Counted from the stretch's first letter, positions 52,679-60,454 are shown. The stretch is DNA of 60,454 nucleotides from Actinomycetota bacterium (GCA_018333515.1 JAGXSZ010000012.1:1-60454); one strand, 5' to 3'. Notes: generated by a model from the letters alone, not told the origin. A program made the numbers and translations.

Positions 52679-53797
52679 TTACTCTTTAAAATTCTTCCTC
52701 GGGTCTTCCTTGCGGGCATCGGCAAACCTCACGAGCAGCTCTTTTTCGGCTCCCGAGAGTTCTGTCGGCACGGTTATGCGGACCTTGGCGAGCATATCGC
52801 CCCGGCCCGTCCCTTTAAGCTTGGGCGCTCCTTTGCCGCGGAGGCGGAAGGTCCGGCCCTCCTGGGTACCGGCGGGAATCTTCAAGGAGACGCTACCGTC
52901 GACGGTGGGCGCCTCGATACTAGCTCCGAGGGCCGCTTCGGTAAAGGTAATCGGGAGGTCGAGCTGGATGTCGCTGCCGTTCCTGATGAAATAGGGGTGT
53001 TTGGCGACCTTGGCGACGACATAGAGGTCGCCGTGGGGCCCGCCGTTCAAGCCGGCTTGCCCTTTGCCTTTGAACCTGAGCTTGCTGCCGTCGGCGACAC
53101 CGGCCGGGATCTTTATCGTCTCACTCTTCTGTGCGCGTATGCGGCCGTTGCCCCGGCAAGCCGCGCAGGGTCTCTCGACTATGCTTCCCTGGCCGCCGCA
53201 ATTCGGGCACGCCCGACTGATACTGAAGATACCCTGGTCGTCCGCGACCACGCCGCGTCCGCCGCACGCCGCGCAGGCAACCCTCCCCGAGCCGGATGCC
53301 GCGCCTGTCCCGCCACACGACGAACAGGTCTCTTCCCTGTCGACCGAGAGCGTAACGGTCTTACCCTTAAGCGCCTCGTCGAAGGTGAGGCTTACGTTAT
53401 ACGTTATATCGGAGCCTTTGGTCCGCGTCTGCTGCGGCCTCGCTCCACCGCGCCCGACGCCCGCGCCGCCCCCGAAAAGGTCGAAGAGGTCGCCGAAGCC
53501 GTTAAACGAGAATCCCTGGTCAGCGCCACCGGCAGTGCTCCGTCCGCCACCCGGGCCGGGGCCGCCGAAATAGCGCCCCATCTCGTCGTATTCCTTGCGC
53601 TTTTTCGCGTCTTTAAGAACCTCATAGGCCTCGCTTATTTCTTTGAACTTCTCTTCCGTCGTCGAATCGCTCTTGTTCGCGTCGGGATGATATTTCCGCG
53701 CGAGCTTGCGGTACGCATCTTTTATCTCTTTCCGCGTCGCATTCTTGCTCACCCCGAGAACCGCGTAGTAATCCTTATATGTCCTGCTCGAACTCAT
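52679..53797 (-). CDS. dnaJ: Co-chaperone DnaJ
   Basis: 372 residues. A J domain ([20 protein letters not shown] with HPD in YHPDANKS), a Gly/Phe-rich stretch, and four CxxCxGxG zinc motifs: [32 protein letters not shown]. Two C-terminal beta domains follow. It stimulates DnaK ATPase and hands over unfolded clients. An overlap-free 97-bp gap separates it from hspR; 102 bp upstream is grpE, with a short dispersed repeat between. Confidence 0.95.
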   Translation of the reverse strand: MSSSRTYKDYYAVLGVSKNATRKEIKDAYRKLARKYHPDANKSDSTTEEKFKEISEAYEVLKDAKKRKEYDEMGRYFGGPGPGGGRSTAGGADQGFSFNGFGDLFDLFGGGAGVGRGGARPQQTRTKGSDITYNVSLTFDEALKGKTVTLSVDREETCSSCGGTGAASGSGRVACAACGGRGVVADDQGIFSISRACPNCGGQGSIVERPCAACRGNGRIRAQKSETIKIPAGVADGSKLRFKGKGQAGLNGGPHGDLYVVAKVAKHPYFIRNGSDIQLDLPITFTEAALGASIEAPTVDGSVSLKIPAGTQEGRTFRLRGKGAPKLKGTGRGDMLAKVRITVPTELSGAEKELLVRFADARKEDPRKNFKE

Positions 53798-53840
53798 CCG
53801 CCATCACCATTATCAGCTGTCAGGAATTAGCTATCAGATT

Positions 53841-53865
53841 GTCAGGGCTAAAGCCCTGAGCTACG
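53841..53865 (+). repeat. Dispersed short repeat, copy 2
   Basis: GTCAGGGCTAAAGCCCTGAG then CTACG in the grpE-dnaJ gap; the first copy is at 44957-44981 on the minus strand. CAGGGCT/AGCCCTG forms a 7-bp stem with a 2-base centre. Confidence 0.55.
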
Positions 53866-53899
53866 AGTGCTAGCCGCACCCTCGTTCCGCACCCGCTTT

Positions 53900-54487
53900 C
53901 TACTTTGCGACTTTTACCATCGCCGGGCGCAACAGCCTTCCCTTCAGCTCATAGCCCTTCTGTAGAACTTCAATCACCGTATTCTCGGCGTGCCCTTCGC
54001 TTTCGACCTGCAGGACGGCCTCGTGCCGCTCGGGGTCGAACTCCCGGCCCAAGGGGTCGATGACTTCGACACACTCCTTCGCCAGCAACGCGTTGAGCTG
54101 CGTATAGATAAGCTCAAAGCCTTCGGTCAAGCTCGCGCTCGATGCTCCGGCTTCCGCCGCGTGAAGCGCCCGCTCGATATTGTCGATGAGCGGCAGCAGC
54201 TCCCGCATTACGGTCTGCGTCGCATACTGGACAATCTGTTCTTGCTCCCGCAGCATCCGCTTGCGATAATTGTCCATCTCAGCCTGGACCCGCTTGGCCA
54301 TATCCAAGTATTCCGCCGCGTCCGCCTCTTTCCGACTCAAGCGCTCTTTCAAATCCTCATAGCTCTCGCCCGGCGCGCCCTCCGGCCCGGCTTCTTCGCC
54401 GTCCACTGCGTCGACCTCTGCCGATACCGGCTCCGCCGGGTCGTCGCCAAATCCATTCCGGTTTTTATCCCCTGTCAAAACTATCAC
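53900..54487 (-). CDS. grpE: Nucleotide exchange factor GrpE
   Basis: 195 residues with a GTG start at 54487; a TTG at 54478 has a better GAGGTGA site, so the first three residues may not exist. An acidic N-terminus, a long coiled-coil helix (EYLDMAKRVQAEMDNYRKRM), then the C-terminal beta domain (VIEVLQKGYELKGRLLRPAM, the GrpE signature). It releases ADP from DnaK. It lies 35 bp after dnaK. Confidence 0.95.
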   Translation of the reverse strand: MIVLTGDKNRNGFGDDPAEPVSAEVDAVDGEEAGPEGAPGESYEDLKERLSRKEADAAEYLDMAKRVQAEMDNYRKRMLREQEQIVQYATQTVMRELLPLIDNIERALHAAEAGASSASLTEGFELIYTQLNALLAKECVEVIDPLGREFDPERHEAVLQVESEGHAENTVIEVLQKGYELKGRLLRPAMVKVAK

Positions 54488-54521
54488 CTCAAACGCCGGG
54501 AAGGAATTTTCCTCCCCCGTC

Positions 54522-56354
54522 TTACTTCGCTTCGCCTTCTTCGTCGACTACTTCGAAATCGGCATCGACGACGTCCTCAGCCTCGCCCGCGGCTTCATCG
54601 CCCGCGCCCGGAGCCGCCTGCTGTTGCTGCTCGTATACGGCCTGGCCGATTTTGTACGATTGCTCAAGCAACACTTCGTGCGCCTTCTTTATCTGCTCGA
54701 CGTCGGAGCCCTTAAGCGCCTCTTTCGCGTCGGCTACCGCTTTCTCGATCGCCTCTTTGTCGGCGTCGGTCAGCTTCTCGCCCACATCTTTGAGCGTGCG
54801 CTCGGTCGTGTATACCAGGTTATCCGCATTGTTTCGCACCTCGGCTTCTTCGCGGCGCTTGCGGTCTTCTTCCGCGTGCGACTTGGACTCGTCGACCATC
54901 CGGTCTATCTCATCCTTGTTGAGCGCGGTGGCGCCGGTAACCGTGATGCGCTGCTCTTTGCCGGTGCCCAAATCTTTCGCCGAGACGTTGACTATGCCGT
55001 TGGCGTCGATGTCGAAAGCGACCTCGACCTGCGGCACGCCTCGCGGCGCCGGCGGCATGTCCACCAGATGGAACCGCCCTAAGGTCTTATTGTAGGCCGC
55101 CATCTCGCGCTCGCCCTGGAGTACGTGTATCTCAACGCTCGTCTGTCCGTCGGCGGCGGTCGTAAATATCTCGCTTTTTCGCGTCGGAATCGTCGTGTTT
55201 CTCTCGATAAGCTTCGTGAAGACGCCCCCGAGCGTCTCGATTCCGAGCGAGAGCGGGGTGACGTCGAGGAGAAGAATGTCTTTTACCTCTCCCATGAGCA
55301 CGCCGGCCTGGATGGCCGCGCCGGCCGCTACTACCTCGTCCGGGTTGACGCCCATGTGCGGGTCTTTGCCGGTATACTCCTTTACCATCTCCTGTACCGC
55401 CGGCATCCTGGTGGAGCCGCCGACGAGGATGACGTGATCGATGTCGTCGGCGCTTACGCCGGCGTCTTTCATCGCCTGCTGAACCGGCTTACGGCACCGG
55501 TCGAGATAGTCGGTCGTCATCCGCTGGAACTCAGTGCGAGTCAGCGACATCTCGAGGTGCTTCGGCCCTTCGGCGTCGGCTGTGATAAACGGGAGATTTA
55601 TGTTGGTCGAAAGCGTCGTGGACAGCTCCATCTTCGCCTTCTCCGCCGTCTCCTTGAGGCGCTGAAGCGCCATCTTGTCGTTGCGTAAATCGATACCGTA
55701 TTTCGACTTGAAGTCGTCGGCCATCCAGTCGATTACCTTCTGGTCCCAATCGTCGCCGCCGAGATGGTTGTCGCCCGCGGTCGCCCGCACCTCGAAAACA
55801 CCGTCGCCGATGTCGAGAATTGAGACGTCGAAGGTACCCCCACCCAGGTCGAAGATGAGAATCGTCTGGTCATGCTCTTTGTCGAGACCGTACGCGAGCG
55901 CGGCGGCCGTCGGCTCGTTGATAATACGTAAGACCTCGAGACCCGCTATCTTGCCGGCGTCTTTCGTCGCCTGGCGCTGCGCGTCCTCGAAGTAAGCGGG
56001 AACCGTGATGACCGCCTGGGTAATCTTCTCGCCGAGATACGCCTCCGCGTCCCTCTTGAATTTCCGCAAAATGAAGGCGGATATCTGCTGCGGCGTATAA
56101 TCCTTACCGTCGATATCTATCTTCCAGTCGGTGCCCATATGGCGCTTGACCGATGCGATAGTCCGCTCCGGATTTGTAATCGCCTGGCGTTTGGCAACCT
56201 CGCCGGTGAGCACCTCGCCGGTCTTGGAAAACGCGATGACCGAAGGCGTGACCCTCCCGCCTTCCGCGTTGGCTATTACCTTCGGCTCACCAACCTCGAG
56301 AATCGCCATACATGAATTTGTCGTTCCAAGATCGATACCTAAAGCTTTTGGCAT
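54522..56354 (-). CDS. dnaK: Chaperone DnaK (Hsp70)
   Basis: 610 residues from the ATG at 56352-56354 with an AGGAGTG site; a longer frame begins at 56363. The ATPase domain has [38 protein letters not shown] and [17 protein letters not shown]. The substrate domain begins at [13 protein letters not shown]. The C-terminal Ala/Gly/Glu tail ends in an acidic segment. It is the first gene of the operon dnaK-grpE-dnaJ-hspR-clpB, which continues to a sigma factor and an anti-sigma-like gene. Confidence 0.97.
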   Translation of the reverse strand: MPKALGIDLGTTNSCMAILEVGEPKVIANAEGGRVTPSVIAFSKTGEVLTGEVAKRQAITNPERTIASVKRHMGTDWKIDIDGKDYTPQQISAFILRKFKRDAEAYLGEKITQAVITVPAYFEDAQRQATKDAGKIAGLEVLRIINEPTAAALAYGLDKEHDQTILIFDLGGGTFDVSILDIGDGVFEVRATAGDNHLGGDDWDQKVIDWMADDFKSKYGIDLRNDKMALQRLKETAEKAKMELSTTLSTNINLPFITADAEGPKHLEMSLTRTEFQRMTTDYLDRCRKPVQQAMKDAGVSADDIDHVILVGGSTRMPAVQEMVKEYTGKDPHMGVNPDEVVAAGAAIQAGVLMGEVKDILLLDVTPLSLGIETLGGVFTKLIERNTTIPTRKSEIFTTAADGQTSVEIHVLQGEREMAAYNKTLGRFHLVDMPPAPRGVPQVEVAFDIDANGIVNVSAKDLGTGKEQRITVTGATALNKDEIDRMVDESKSHAEEDRKRREEAEVRNNADNLVYTTERTLKDVGEKLTDADKEAIEKAVADAKEALKGSDVEQIKKAHEVLLEQSYKIGQAVYEQQQQAAPGAGDEAAGEAEDVVDADFEVVDEEGEAK

Positions 56355-56387
56355 AAAAAACACTCCTATCGCTATATTTTTGTCATA

Positions 56388-56416
56388 AGTATAAAATCTA
56401 AGTCTGGTATTGTCAA
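56388..56416 (-). promoter_or_regulatory. Promoter of the dnaK operon, with weak HAIR-like site
   Basis: Minus strand TTGACA (56411-56416), exactly 17 bp, TATACT (56388-56393). Over the -35 lies CTTGACA-n7-ACTTAGA (56397-56417), which has the 7-n7-7 layout of the HspR site CTTGAGT-n7-ACTCAAG but matches only 9 of 14 positions. No CIRCE element is seen. Confidence 0.65.
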
Positions 56417-56549
56417 GATTTATGACGGCGACCTTATTATAGTTATCGGCTGACCTTTGAGGCCTTTAATTATTTTTTGATTTATTCTTGCGGCGACGCA
56501 ACTCGGCGGTTCGCAGTAAATAATCGCCAAATTCTCTTTGTCAAATCAC

Positions 56550-56578
56550 TTTACAAGCGGCTAGCAGTCATGTATAAG
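56550..56578 (+). promoter_or_regulatory. Promoter of the ferredoxin gene
   Basis: TTTACA (56550-56555), 17-bp spacer, TATAAG (56573-56578), 44 bp upstream of the start. Confidence 0.65.
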
Positions 56579-56622
56579 ATTTATTGTGTAGCGTACGGCC
56601 TATTTATTAGGGAGGAATTATA

Positions 56623-56805
56623 ATGTCAAAACCATTAATCGATGTCGATGAGTGCTCCGGCTGCGGAACCTGCATAGACAGCTGCCCGAACGATGTGTTC
56701 GAACTCGTCGACGACATCGCAAAAGCTACCGATGCGGATAGCTGCGACGGCTGCAAGGCTTGCGAAGAAGAATGCGCGATGGAAGCCATCACCATAGAGG
56801 ACTAA
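56623..56805 (+). CDS. Ferredoxin, 2[4Fe-4S] type
   Basis: 60 residues. Two cluster motifs: CSGCGTCIDSCPNDVF and CDGCKACEEECAMEAI, giving eight Cys in the classical arrangement; the second lacks the usual Pro after the last Cys. Acidic, cytoplasmic. Start ATG with a GGGAGGAATT site. It likely carries low-potential electrons to systems such as NfnAB or the activase. Own promoter and terminator, so monocistronic. Confidence 0.95.
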   Translation: MSKPLIDVDECSGCGTCIDSCPNDVFELVDDIAKATDADSCDGCKACEEECAMEAITIED

Positions 56806-56827
56806 GCTATTATCCTAAGACCTGAAA

Positions 56828-56856
56828 ACGCCGGACGCGGGTTTGGCGTCTTTTTT
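56828..56856 (+). terminator. Terminator of the ferredoxin gene
   Basis: ACGCC/GGCGT stem (56828-56832 with 56845-56849), then C and six T (56851-56856), 23 bp after the ferredoxin stop. Confidence 0.7.
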
Positions 56857-57127
56857 GTATACAAGAAAATAGGCTCCCCCTAAACCGGCTACCCACGCTC
56901 GGTCGAGTCTTCGCTTTTATGTTAGCGCGCTCGACATCGACGACAAAAGGTCTGGTGCCGCGCCAAGAACAAAACAAAGTTTTGCTCTTGGCGCGTTTAT
57001 CTGGTAAAAATATTATTAAGCGACGGTTTGTGCTTCGCTTTTGCGTGAGACGTTTTTCGCCCTCGACATGACGCTTCAGCGCCACAAAGCTTAAGCCGAA
57101 CACGGATAGAGGAATGGGGGGCTTTGA
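56857..57127. other. Gap before the KaiC-like operon, with a long hairpin
   Basis: No gene. At 56960-56994 GCGCCAAG/CTTGGCGC and CAAAAC/GTTTTG form a 14-bp stem with one small internal loop and a 3-base cap, followed by GTTTAT. It may end transcription from upstream or act in the leader of the next gene. No clear sigma-A promoter for the KaiC-like gene is seen. Confidence 0.45.
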
Positions 57128-57904
57128 TTGAAAAAAATACTAAGCGGTATTCCGGGGTTGGATGATTTGCTCGATGGGGGGCTGTACGAGAGAAGCTCGA
57201 CCGTCATTGCGGGCCCTCCGGGTACCGGGAAGACGACCTTTGCGACGCAATTCATATACCAGGGCGCGGCCGCGCTCGACGAAGCGGGTATATTTATAAC
57301 ATTCGAGGAATTCCCGGAGATCATCTATCGCGACGCCATGAATTTCGGCTGGGATTTGAAGGAGCAAGAGGCGGCCGGAAAGCTAAGAATAATCTTCACG
57401 TCACCCGCGGTTCTCAAAAGCGAACTCGAGAAAGAAAACGGCCTAGTCGATAGATTGGTCGCCGAAATCGGCGCTAAACGCATAGTCATCGACTCGGTCA
57501 CGCTGATGGAGCAGATAAGCCGCGATACCATCGAACTCAGGCAACTCTTTAATAGCCTTATAAACGGCCTAAAGCGACTAGGGCTGACGACGGTATTGAC
57601 GAGCGAAGTCCCGCTCCTCTTCGGCCACGAGAACACATTCGAGACGAGCATAGGTTTTGTCGTCGACAACATACTATTTTTACGTTACGTTGAGATAGAG
57701 AGCGAGCTTGAGACCGCTCTGACTATCTTGAAGGTGCGCGGGAGCAAACACGCTAAAGATATCCGCAAATATGAAATCGCGGAGAACGGGGTGACCATCG
57801 AGGCCAAGTTCTCGGGCCACCAGGGAATCCTGACCGGATTCCCATCGAGAATGATCAGCGGAAAGACGCTCCTTGAGGAAGGCCTTATCCGCAAAAAAAG
57901 GTAA
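57128..57904 (+). CDS. KaiC/RadA-like RecA-superfamily ATPase
   Basis: 258 residues from a TTG with a GGGGGG site. It starts SGIPGLDDLLDGGLYERSST, the typical KaiC/RadA opening. Walker A is AGPPGTGKTTFATQF and Walker B is RIVIDSVTLM. It has a single RecA domain, unlike the two of cyanobacterial KaiC, and no C-terminal dimer tail like that of KaiC. Single-domain relatives are common in archaea and act in signal transduction. The next three genes follow closely (5 bp, 1-bp overlap, 14 bp) on the same strand: two small membrane proteins and a winged-helix protein. A roadblock protein follows 131 bp later. Function not known. Confidence 0.85.
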   Translation: MKKILSGIPGLDDLLDGGLYERSSTVIAGPPGTGKTTFATQFIYQGAAALDEAGIFITFEEFPEIIYRDAMNFGWDLKEQEAAGKLRIIFTSPAVLKSELEKENGLVDRLVAEIGAKRIVIDSVTLMEQISRDTIELRQLFNSLINGLKRLGLTTVLTSEVPLLFGHENTFETSIGFVVDNILFLRYVEIESELETALTILKVRGSKHAKDIRKYEIAENGVTIEAKFSGHQGILTGFPSRMISGKTLLEEGLIRKKR

Positions 57905-57909
57905 TCGAG

Positions 57910-58221
57910 ATGAGCTTTATCGTAGCAGTCGAAACACTCAACTTCATCCTGGCGAGTCTGGCGGCTCTGATATCCCTGGGAATCTTGCGAAAGGTGGCCG
58001 GCAACCTCGCCGCGAGCTGGCGATACGCGGTGGTAGCCTTCCAAATACTCGCGATGGCGACGCTCTTTGCCGTCATCAACGAATTGGGGGTCATCTCGAT
58101 AGCGGGTGTCGGCTCGGACCTGTTGAGAAACACCGCGCATTTCGTCTTCATCATACTCGCCTTCTTCGGGCTGCTCCGTAATTACCAACTAATACGGAAT
58201 TTGACCGAGCGTGATTCGTAA
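57910..58221 (+). CDS. Small membrane protein with LAASWR motif (1)
   Basis: 103 residues, three membrane helices (about 4-24, 37-60, 70-92). After the first helix comes RKVAGNLAASWRYAVVAF. The chain ends in LRNYQLIRNLTERDS. The same layout (RK..G[ND]LAASWR and a final LxRxYxLxxxL) recurs in the next gene, so the two are paralogues and could form a heterodimeric membrane sensor. It starts 5 bp after the KaiC-like stop. No family name is known to me. Confidence 0.75.
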   Translation: MSFIVAVETLNFILASLAALISLGILRKVAGNLAASWRYAVVAFQILAMATLFAVINELGVISIAGVGSDLLRNTAHFVFIILAFFGLLRNYQLIRNLTERDS

Positions 58222-58616
58222 TGACAGTCGTCGACCTTCTCGCCATAGTCGTGGCCGTAACCGGCCTCGCGGCGGCCGTCATCGCGCGAAAAATCTGGCT
58301 CATGGTCGAAGGCGACCTGGCGGCGAGCTGGCGATGGTTGCTGCCGAGCGTGCCGGTCTATGCCGTCTCTTATACCATCCTTATCATACATAATTTTATG
58401 AGAAAATTCGGTACGCCCGACCCCGTGCTGAGCATCGATTTTGAATTAAACATCCTGGAAAAGCAGTCGCTGTTCAGCATGCAAGTGTGGGAGCCGATAA
58501 TACTGGTGTTGCGAAACATGCAGGTACTGGTGGAAATGGTATTCCTGGTGCTGGTCATAGTCGGCCTCGCCAGACAGTACCGGCTGTTTCAAAAGCTTGC
58601 TGAAAAGCAAGGCTAG
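58221..58616 (+). CDS. Small membrane protein with LAASWR motif (2)
   Basis: 131 residues, three membrane helices. The first helix leads to RKIWLMVEGDLAASWRWLLP. A longer loop than in the paralogue follows (about 57-88, KFGTPDPVLSIDFELNIL). The last helix (VEMVFLVLVIVGLARQYRL) ends in a basic tail. The ATG overlaps the previous stop by one base, so the two are made together. The extra loop is the main difference. Possible sensor or docking partner for the ATPase; inference only. Confidence 0.75.
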   Translation: MTVVDLLAIVVAVTGLAAAVIARKIWLMVEGDLAASWRWLLPSVPVYAVSYTILIIHNFMRKFGTPDPVLSIDFELNILEKQSLFSMQVWEPIILVLRNMQVLVEMVFLVLVIVGLARQYRLFQKLAEKQG

Positions 58617-58630
58617 ATTGAGGAAATCGA

Positions 58631-58999
58631 ATGAATAGAAAGATAGCTAAGTTCGTTAAAAGCTTAAACGAGAAGACAAAACCCATTGTGCTTGAGATAC
58701 TGGAATCGCCGACCAAGTGGAATCTCATCCAGTTTTACAAAGCCAACCCCTTTTCCATACACACGCCGCGAGGCCTTGCCAACATCATCGGACGCAAACC
58801 ATCCGCGGTGTCGAAAGAGGTCGAGTGCCTGGCGCGAGCCGGTGTGCTCAAAAAAATATCGGACAACGAAGACCTGTCGGCCATTTATTCGTACGACCCT
58901 GAAAAAGTCATGGTCAAGATAGTAGACTCTTTGGTCGGAATGTGCGGCGAATCGCGTGAGACAATCCAAGAGCTTATCGAGGCCATTAAAAAGTCCTAG
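58631..58999 (+). CDS. Winged-helix transcriptional regulator
   Basis: 122 residues. A winged helix between about 25 and 90: NLIQFYKANPFSIHTPRGLA, NIIGRKPSAVSKEVECLARA, GVLKKISDNEDLSAIYSYD. It is ArsR/MarR-like in outline, with no metal-binding Cys. A C-terminal helix could dimerise. Start ATG 14 bp after the second membrane gene. Likely the transcriptional output, or a regulator, of the KaiC-like module. Confidence 0.75.
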   Translation: MNRKIAKFVKSLNEKTKPIVLEILESPTKWNLIQFYKANPFSIHTPRGLANIIGRKPSAVSKEVECLARAGVLKKISDNEDLSAIYSYDPEKVMVKIVDSLVGMCGESRETIQELIEAIKKS

Positions 59000-59059
59000 C
59001 CGCGCTCACACAGCTAGACCCGTAACCGTAACAGCCGTAGCAACGTCCCCCACTTACAC

Positions 59060-59088
59060 TTGGCAATCCTGAAGAATGCCTGTAAACT
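59060..59088 (+). promoter_or_regulatory. Promoter of the roadblock gene
   Basis: TTGGCA (59060-59065), 17-bp spacer, TAAACT (59083-59088), 42 bp upstream of the TTG start. Confidence 0.45.
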
Positions 59089-59130
59089 ATTGTCAATAAT
59101 ATGTGGCGCGCATTTCTTGGGAGGTTCGTC

Positions 59131-59862
59131 TTGGACGAAAAGGACTTTGCGGAATTGATATCGGTGTTCTTGAAAGGCAGCGAACAGGGCAAGGACGCCG
59201 CGGAGAAGGAGAAGGGGTCGGCGGATGACGCGTTCGACCCGGAATCGTCTTCAAACGAAGCAGAGGTTCGCAAGAACATCATCGAAGCACTAGCCGAACG
59301 AATAAAAGAATCCCAGGAAGCGGAAGAAGTAGCGGTAAACGCCCGGTCCGAAGCCGCGACAATGGCGCCGAACACCGGGATAAGCTACGAGGCGGCAGGG
59401 GTCGAAAACCCCCCGGAGACCCCCGGAGAAGAGACGCCGGAGGTCGAAGAGGAGCTTATCACAAAAGAAGAGGTAGACCAGCTCCTCAGCAAAGAAGAGC
59501 CGGCCGAAATAGTCACCCTGCAGCAAATATTGCACCGCTTCACCGCGCTCGACGGCGTAATCGCCGCGCTCTTGGTCACCCGCGACGGCTTTGTCGTAGA
59601 CTACGCCTCCAACATCGAATTCGAACTCGACATGGTAAGCGCGGTCGTCGCGACCGGTTTCGGCATGCTCGATAGAGTCGGCTCCGAACTCGAGCGGGGC
59701 GCGCTCTCGACCGCCATGCTCGAATACGAGGAGGGCACGGTCGTCATCTCACCGCTCGTCCCCGATATCGCGCTGGTAATCATCGCATCCCAATGGACGA
59801 CACTCGGGCGCATCCGCTGGGAGATAAAGAAGTACGGCGACGAGTTGATAGCCAATCTCTAA
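59131..59862 (+). CDS. Roadblock/LC7 domain protein with long acidic linker
   Basis: 243 residues from a TTG at 59131 with GGGAGG at good spacing; an in-frame ATG at 59101 lacks a site. Residues 1-15 form a short helix (DEKDFAELISVFL). Residues 20-130 are an acidic, low-complexity linker. The C-terminal 110 residues (LQQILHRFTALDGVIAALLV, VTRDGFVVDYASN, VVISPLVPDIALVIIAS) are a roadblock/LC7 fold. Such proteins regulate small MglA-type GTPases. No GTPase gene is seen before the window edge; the next reading frame is interrupted by the OMEGA element. It follows the KaiC-like operon on the same strand. Confidence 0.85.
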   Translation: MDEKDFAELISVFLKGSEQGKDAAEKEKGSADDAFDPESSSNEAEVRKNIIEALAERIKESQEAEEVAVNARSEAATMAPNTGISYEAAGVENPPETPGEETPEVEEELITKEEVDQLLSKEEPAEIVTLQQILHRFTALDGVIAALLVTRDGFVVDYASNIEFELDMVSAVVATGFGMLDRVGSELERGALSTAMLEYEEGTVVISPLVPDIALVIIASQWTTLGRIRWEIKKYGDELIANL

Positions 59863-60006
59863 GCGCTTTGTCCCACTGCTTATGCGACGCCGCTCTGCGG
59901 GTCGCCTGGCCTTTAGACATTGCGGCGACTCGTTTTGTTCCATCCCGGCACCTGGCGTTCGCCCCGGCTTTTTAAGAGCGGGCTTCTGTGCTATTCTTTC
60001 ATCGTA
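59863..60006. other. Gap after the roadblock gene with a GC hairpin
   Basis: GCGAC-g-CCGC / GCGG-GTCGC (59884-59905) folds into a strong stem with a 3-base loop and one bulge. No T-run follows, so termination is uncertain. A TATTCT at 59992-59997 lies just before the next ATG. Confidence 0.4.
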
Positions 60007-60090
60007 ATGACGTTAGAACTGAGGATGGGATACGAGCTGGTCGAGAGCCTCGCCGCCATAAAGGAACAAAACGGGAGATTGATCGTCTAA
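60007..60090 (+). pseudogene. Short frame interrupted by the OMEGA element
   Basis: ATG at 60007 opens MTLELRMGYELVESLAAIKE followed by QNGRLIV, then a stop TAA at 60088-60090 at the predicted left end of the OMEGA element. It reads like the start of a real protein cut by the insertion. No ribosome binding site is seen; TATTCT at 59992 would allow a leaderless start. Product unknown. Confidence 0.4.
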
Positions 60091-60375
60091 GTCAACCACC
60101 CCGCCCTAAAGGGCGGAGCTTGTGAAAGCAAGCTTAAGTTGACCAGGGAGAGTGAGATGTGAACTACATCGAACTCCGTTACCAACGGGTCGTTAAGACG
60201 CACCAGCGAATGCTTCCTCAGTTCGCTGCTCTGCAAGACCCGGATCATGCTGGCGAAAGGTAAAGCGCCGAAGGTTCGGGTCGCTGCTGACAAGCAGGAG
60301 CCGGTTGGTGACATTCCCGAGGGGAGACGCCTCGCAAGGGGCGCGTCACAGGGCTCGTAAGGGCTGAACAAAAGG
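60091..60375 (+). ncRNA. Omega-RNA (OMEGA/HEARO) scaffold of an IscB-type element
   Basis: About 285 bases directly upstream of the IscB-like gene. The 5' end folds as a multibranch: GTCAAC (60091-60096) with GTTGAC (60138-60143). This encloses CCGCCC-TAAA-GGGCGG (60101-60116) and AGCTTG/CAAGCT (60117-60134). Further stems are CCGTT/AACGG (60176-60188) and GCGAA/TTCGC (60206-60226). Position, length and the CCGCCCTAAAGGGCGG opening fit known IscB omega-RNAs (HEARO). In this class the guide is the sequence 5' of the scaffold, here about 60075-60090, derived from the flanking DNA at the insertion site. The 3' limit is approximate. Confidence 0.75.
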
Positions 60376-60383
60376 AGTTTTCG

Positions 60384-60454
60384 ATGGCAGTGTTTGTTTT
60401 GGATCGCAGAAAGAAGCCGCTGATGCCGTGCAGCGAGAAACGTGCTCGCCTGTT
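60384..60454 (+). CDS. iscB: IscB/IsrB RNA-guided nuclease, N-terminus only
   Basis: The first 23 codons of a gene that runs off the right edge. ATG at 60384 with AAAGGAG seven bases before. MAVFVLDRRKKPLMPCSEKR then ARL is the PLMP/RRXRR N-terminal domain of IscB, the transposon-encoded ancestor of Cas9. IscB has split RuvC and an HNH domain and cuts DNA guided by omega-RNA. IsrB has the same N-terminus but no HNH, so the two cannot be told apart from the visible part. The upstream structured RNA supports the call. Confidence 0.85.
   Translation, partial: MAVFVLDRRKKPLMPCSEKRARL

Noticed and set aside
56364-56600. CIRCE element upstream of dnaK
   Set aside because: No TTAGCACTC/GAGTGCTAA half-sites are present.
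60087-60371. 94-codon minus-strand frame over the omega-RNA
   Set aside because: Lies entirely within the structured RNA region and has no coding character.

Overview
The window looks like a chromosomal segment of an anaerobic, early-branching Actinobacteriota (Actinomycetota). The evidence is the gene order dnaK-grpE-dnaJ-hspR-clpB with an HspR-type regulator, a class E-like sortase, an electron-bifurcating NfnAB pair, a 2-hydroxyacyl-CoA-dehydratase-type activase with partners, and GC-rich coding DNA. A lineage such as the groundwater 'Aquicultor'-type clade is my guess from gene content only; no marker was compared.

Layout. 1-8640 is an accessory, decayed region: a truncated secreted protein, an orphan LuxR helix-turn-helix protein, a purQ remnant, an AbiE toxin-antitoxin locus with a broken toxin, a DUF3179 fragment, an IS701-type transposase remnant, and an AT-richer ferric-iron ABC transporter operon under a Fur-like box. 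The island lies between a purQ fragment (1335-1580) and the intact purQ (8642-9436), both in the same orientation. 8642-15423 is a purine operon read on the minus strand (purD-purB-purSL fusion-purQ). 15888-22804 holds a secreted protein, a possible structured RNA, a glycosyltransferase, two large membrane glycosyltransferase-like proteins and a sortase: a surface glycan and protein-anchoring locus. 22808-25464 is purA with an FAD dehydrogenase. 25858-26333 is a ParE-type toxin-antitoxin pair. 26485-30843 is the replication/ribosome operon rpsF-ssb-rpsR-rplI-dnaB, with a large intein in dnaB. 31183-36938 is a set of exported proteins (M23 peptidase-like, Ig-like, zinc phospholipase C-like, lipoprotein, PQQ propeller) with a 45-bp tandem repeat. 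37260-41177 has small conserved genes, an ACT/UPF0210 pair, a TumA/TumE module and a second orphan LuxR protein. 41296-47061 is anaerobic metabolism: NfnAB, then an activase with two DUF2229/HgdB-like partners. 47418-56354 is a heat-shock operon that continues into an ECF sigma factor and a membrane anti-sigma-like protein with helical repeats.

The last part contains the most interesting material. 57128-59862 encodes a single-domain KaiC/RadA-like ATPase, two small paralogous membrane proteins sharing an LAASWR motif, a winged-helix regulator and a roadblock/LC7 protein. Together they look like a little-described signalling module. Downstream, at 60091-60454, is the start of an OMEGA element: an omega-RNA-like structured region followed by the N-terminus of an IscB/IsrB RNA-guided nuclease, cut by the window edge and inserted into a short reading frame.

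Many genes here start at TTG or GTG with a good ribosome binding site, so several starts were moved downstream of the longest possible frame. Function calls come from motif recognition by eye; nothing was searched against a database.
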